DNA of 64,000 nt from CALKZN01 sp050633785 (lineage in GTDB: Bacteria > Pseudomonadota > Gammaproteobacteria > Arenicellales > Arenicellaceae): positions 10,967-74,966 of the forward strand of contig JBOEHE010000056.1 of NCBI GenBank assembly GCA_050633785.1, given 5' to 3'. The notes under the pieces were generated by a model. That model was not told where the DNA came from. It ran no database searches and was given only the letters and a program-made list of their open reading frames with translations. This document shows, piece after piece, positions 62,401 through 64,000 of the stretch; the first letter of the stretch is position 1; every line of letters begins with the position of its first letter. Made by a program: the position numbers and the translations under genes.

Positions 62401-64000
62401 TCTACCGTCATATTGCCACTATTATCCGGATCCGCTGCGGTTTGATTCGGTTGATCTGAAACCGGGCCATTGCCATCAATCAAGTCGATAGGGTCAGTTT
62501 CTCCTGTTGGTTCACCGCCCGCAACTAAGGTCACGATACCACTGGTATGAATTGAATCTGCGGGGTTCGGATCAAAAGCAATATCGATATTGGTATCGGT
62601 ATTATTATCCTGCCCCGGTCCAGCCGCATCTGGATCAGCAACTTGATTCAGAGTTGGCACAAAATTAGCACCACCAGTCACCGTACTGACATCCATTTGA
62701 ACTCTGTAATCACCAGGTGGCAGACTATTGAAGTTATATTGCCCTTCGGCATCAGTGGTATCAGTCAAAGCCTGCACACCAGCGGTATAAGGGTCGCTGT
62801 CGAACACGGTACCATCAGCATTCAACAAGGTTGCTGTTGCGCCAACAATCAGCAACTCTGCATCATCTTGAATACCATCGCCATTACTGTCTTCCCAGAC
62901 AGTACTGCCGATACTGACAGGTCTGACGAAAGCCATATCAACGGTCATATTGCCACTGTTGTCAGGGTCGTCGGTTGCTGTCAGACCTTGATTCGGTTGG
63001 TCCGGTCCACCAGCACCAATTGGGTCGGTTTCAGCAGTTGGTTCCAAACCTGAACTTAAGGTAATTACACCACTGGTATGAATCTGATCGGTCAAGTTCG
63101 CATCAAATGCCAAATCCACATTCGAATCAGTATTGTTATCCTGACCCGGTCCTGCCGCATCTGGATCTGCTACCTGCACTGGGCTTACGAATAAATCACT
63201 ACCACCTGCCACAGTACTCAAATCTACCTGAACCCGGTAATCACCCGGTGGCAAGCCGTCAAAGTTATATTGGCCATCTCCGTCCGTAGTATCCGTCAGG
63301 CTTTGAATGCCTGCGGTATTCGGATCGCTGTCAAACACGGTTCCATCTGGATTAAGCAAGGTAATCGTAGCACCTGTAATTCCAGGTTCTGCCGCATCTT
63401 GTGTGCCGTCGCCATTTAGATCCTGCCAAATAGTACTACCCAGACTGACAGGTTGAATAAAACCAAAATCCACCGTCATATTACCGCTATTATCCGGTTG
63501 CGCCGCTGTCTGATTGGGTTGATCCGCACCGCCGGCAATCGTATCGGTTTCACTGCTTGGTTCTCCACCAACGCTCAAAGTGACCACTCCGCTTTGATAG
63601 ATATTGCCTGCCGGATTATGCCCCGGAGCTGCATTATCCACATTCGAATCAGTATTATTATCCTGTCCAGGTCCAGCCGCATCAGGATCTGCCACTTGCG
63701 TTGGCGTCATATCCAGATAGCCTCCGGTATGACTGGTCGTGGTGTTCAAGTCAACCTGCACTCGATAATCACCTTCAGGTAGATCATTAAAATTGTACAA
63801 ACCTGCTGCATCTGTCACATCGGTCAGAGACTGTACACCAGCTGCCACTGGATCATTATCAAACACTGTGCCATCAGCATTCAGTAAGGTCACAGTTGCG
63901 CCAACGATGGCGGGTTCTGCCGAGTCCTGTACTCCATCAGCATCGCTATCCAACCAGACCAGACTACCCAGGCTGACCGGTTCAATAAAACCAAAATCTA
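57285..64000 (-). CDS. Giant SdrD B-like repeat protein continuous with a C25 peptidase, partial
   Basis: One uninterrupted reading frame enters from the right edge and ends at 57285 (at least 2238 residues). From the N-terminal side of the window it holds about nine SdrD B-like (Cna-B type) repeats, each starting with a line such as GSTIWQDLNGDGTQD, which carries calcium-binding Asp/Asn residues, and ending with DFGF or DFGY. A final FN3-like segment (ISWTTQTEVGNIGFNVY) and a charged QQRNQERKQR linker follow. Then comes a signal-peptide-like segment and a C25 domain. Whether this is one protein or two genes lacking a stop between them is not settled. It would be a surface or secreted adhesin-protease. 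Confidence 0.75.
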   Translation of the reverse strand, partial: DFGFIEPVSLGSLVWLDSDADGVQDSAEPAIVGATVTLLNADGTVFDNDPVAAGVQSLTDVTDAAGLYNFNDLPEGDYRVQVDLNTTTSHTGGYLDMTPTQVADPDAAGPGQDNNTDSNVDNAAPGHNPAGNIYQSGVVTLSVGGEPSSETDTIAGGADQPNQTAAQPDNSGNMTVDFGFIQPVSLGSTIWQDLNGDGTQDAAEPGITGATITLLNPDGTVFDSDPNTAGIQSLTDTTDGDGQYNFDGLPPGDYRVQVDLSTVAGGSDLFVSPVQVADPDAAGPGQDNNTDSNVDLAFDANLTDQIHTSGVITLSSGLEPTAETDPIGAGGPDQPNQGLTATDDPDNSGNMTVDMAFVRPVSIGSTVWEDSNGDGIQDDAELLIVGATATLLNADGTVFDSDPYTAGVQALTDTTDAEGQYNFNSLPPGDYRVQMDVSTVTGGANFVPTLNQVADPDAAGPGQDNNTDTNIDIAFDPNPADSIHTSGIVTLVAGGEPTGETDPIDLIDGNGPVSDQPNQTAADPDNSGNMTVDFGFIATVSLGSLIWEDTNADGLQSQNEPPMAGAMVQLLMEDTNALSPTFGQFIAATDVANAPVPVVTTGLNGLYQFDNLRPGDYKVLVTPTSGHFPSLVQNPTDDNIENDSNLNLAATGADNSGGLPAGTFESNIVTLESGKEFVETDAERGDAQDGVNGSPVDESGNMTLDIGFIPPATIGNYVWLDLDMDGIQDANEDGIAGVQVILTPPAGIDVGAGPGNSIMTSTGPNGEYLFPDLPPYVDASPSNGYVVSVNPATLPPSLIQTFDEGPGGLVGVLDHTSDPIQLDPNEEHLTADFGYAPPLGSIGDTIWIDADDDGVQDPGEPGIPNVTVTLTPAPDVDLGSGLGVPISVVTDNNGKYLFPNLPLDAVYVVDVDISTLPTGYVSSVSGLGDPDVRDGNSTTADDQTTVLLTTSSPVNLDADFGYLPPADQNNSVGDTIWIDVDSDGEGPAGAVGGTDTNELPLIGVTVSLIDNSTGDVIATDITDTNGQYLFNGIPDGNYTVVVTDQNNVLDGLDPTYDDDGLGTPNQSTVDLDSGSTVFTPVADLDQDFGYVSPNNTGAVGSIGDTVFFDADNSNSLDPGEGLEGVVVSLYGPGPDGDITTTADNELLATDVTDENGNYLFLGLDVSDTGPNPGTDYQVVVDTTTLPNGGTGWTNSIDPNTPNPGDSMSVTTLTVAGPVDLDQDFGYIGTDNNTLSGTVWPDTDGDGTQAEIGVFSGVTIEVRDQNGNVIQKVVTDVNGNYSVTNLPDGIYVVVVTDEDNVLAPYEHTDSPNGASDTSDQTSKDDTGYTVDLDSTSISATPVTDTTGDFGYQPTITNPISLGSFKSELTDGAVTISWTTQTEVGNIGFNVYMKQGDQWQRLNEHVIPSQGDSTGVQRYSLIVPAGGQYFAIGDIDIYTQETLHGPFTLGEQHGLDVVRKATPNKNGAAGAAQEASRRTEKRMQQMQQRNQERKQRLGKPLGYNDGDSKQSPSEELTMNVKKSNTLWSLLIAGTLNIIIPNAYAADANAEDVLNLEVKSDGVYLVTHEALFDYGLDIAGEPVSRIALMNQGEPVPIAVTGSTDDASVFGMGSTIRFVGTGLDTLYTDTNVYTLRLDGDAAQRVDVDNRQPVGPVALSYLATRNYAPQSEYSFVSPDKSDPWYAERLLASGAAVDTQVQLNLDHYVPGGNRGSTKAKLSVNVWGASDSPGTQDHDVKVSFNGQEVVSETFNGLQERVLQGDLSNLSNGSNSVKVELPLASGQAFDLINLNAVTVNYPRAFIADGNELQFNSSQRRFVVQGFESDTIEVYRKDGSGTYQMGNTAVQGSCGEGAAGCAIMFAGTGSEADYYVVTQNALRSPGLRSLPVDDDINSGNAEYLIISHPDFMDTGLLEDLRDSLSNEFDGVDIVDVDNIYAEYGHHIFDPEAIRAYIKAVEANRGTNTVLLVGGDMYDYRQFQNQQARSFIPSIYASTDGVVNFAPVDAKYVDIDDDNVPDLSIGRLPVRNVAELSILLTKRTQFLGRNYTGKALFAADGYDHIQQYDFSRDADMVSNDYFTGWDTSKAYVDTAGVQTARTSVVDGINAGQTLTAFFGHSSTNQWSFSGLFNGDDAGSLNNQGKPTVVTQWGCWNTYYVSPNEDSMGHRFMVEGDRGAVSVMGASTLTSANAERELAQLVFARLTNGERLGDAILRAKQDYAQTNPDALDVLLGWTLLGMPELVLY

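Noticed and set aside
1..64000. Mobile elements, integrase or tRNA genes
   Set aside because: I saw no transposase, integrase, phage gene or tRNA cloverleaf in the window; the accessory character of the right half rests on gene content only.

Overview
The window looks like the chromosome of a gammaproteobacterium of moderate GC content. The main evidence is the conserved order ygfB-pepP-ubiH-ubiI running one way and TIGR02449-zapA-6S RNA-fau running the other way. Fur with Fe-type SodB, a trpB-trpA pair, a two-ACT-domain threonine deaminase and a DUF2868/DUF3482 pair agree with this. TRAP transporters and large secreted calcium-binding repeat proteins suggest an aquatic or marine heterotroph. 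The species cannot be named from the sequence alone.

Layout. Positions 1-6000 hold iron and oxidative-stress genes: the start of a ferric-iron binding protein, a divergent intergenic region with two near-consensus Fur boxes, two small unknown proteins (one ending in a His tail), sodB, a phospholipase A2-like secreted protein overlapping fur, fur, a 2-Cys peroxiredoxin, an orphan periplasmic binding protein and a CPA1 antiporter. Positions 6000-13700 hold alkB, two ubiquinone hydroxylases, pepP, ygfB, zapA, 6S RNA, fau and a cyclophilin. Positions 13700-19100 hold a candidate small RNA, a helix-hairpin-helix membrane protein, an OmpA/BON protein, a photolyase, a coiled-coil protein and an AraC regulator. 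Positions 19100-19760 are non-coding, with a long inverted repeat and about fourteen tandem 21-bp units. Positions 19760-35100 hold a GTPase/DUF2868 pair, YqhA, a FAH-family enzyme, trpAB, a YdcF-like protein, a phosphopantetheinyl transferase, ilvA, a TVP38/MerA-like pair, thiD, an acyltransferase and rpiA.

Positions 35100-64000 are accessory in character. Two secreted-protease loci, an S8 subtilase (35141-37774) and a C25 gingipain-like peptidase joined in frame to SdrD B-like repeats (57285 to the right edge), each sit beside a copy of the same small secreted four-cysteine protein (37796-38350 and 56692-57258). A degenerate copper-amine-oxidase-like lipoprotein and a CocE-type hydrolase lie between them.

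Positions 42782-56596 are a catabolic cluster: LacI and GntR/FCD regulators, a complete DctPQM TRAP transporter plus an orphan TakP-like binding protein, a Gfo/Idh dehydrogenase, a TIM-barrel isomerase-like protein, two AroQ-type dehydroquinase homologues (one lacking catalytic residues), a ThDP enzyme, an acylating aldehyde dehydrogenase and a short citrate-synthase-like protein. I read it as a route for an organic or sugar acid, or a carbocycle: import, oxidation, dehydration, ThDP-dependent C-C cleavage, acyl-CoA formation. An AT-rich motif of the form ATAYCATA lies at three operon starts and at the GntR gene itself, which suggests one regulon. This cluster is the best candidate here for an undescribed pathway; its substrate cannot be read from the sequence.
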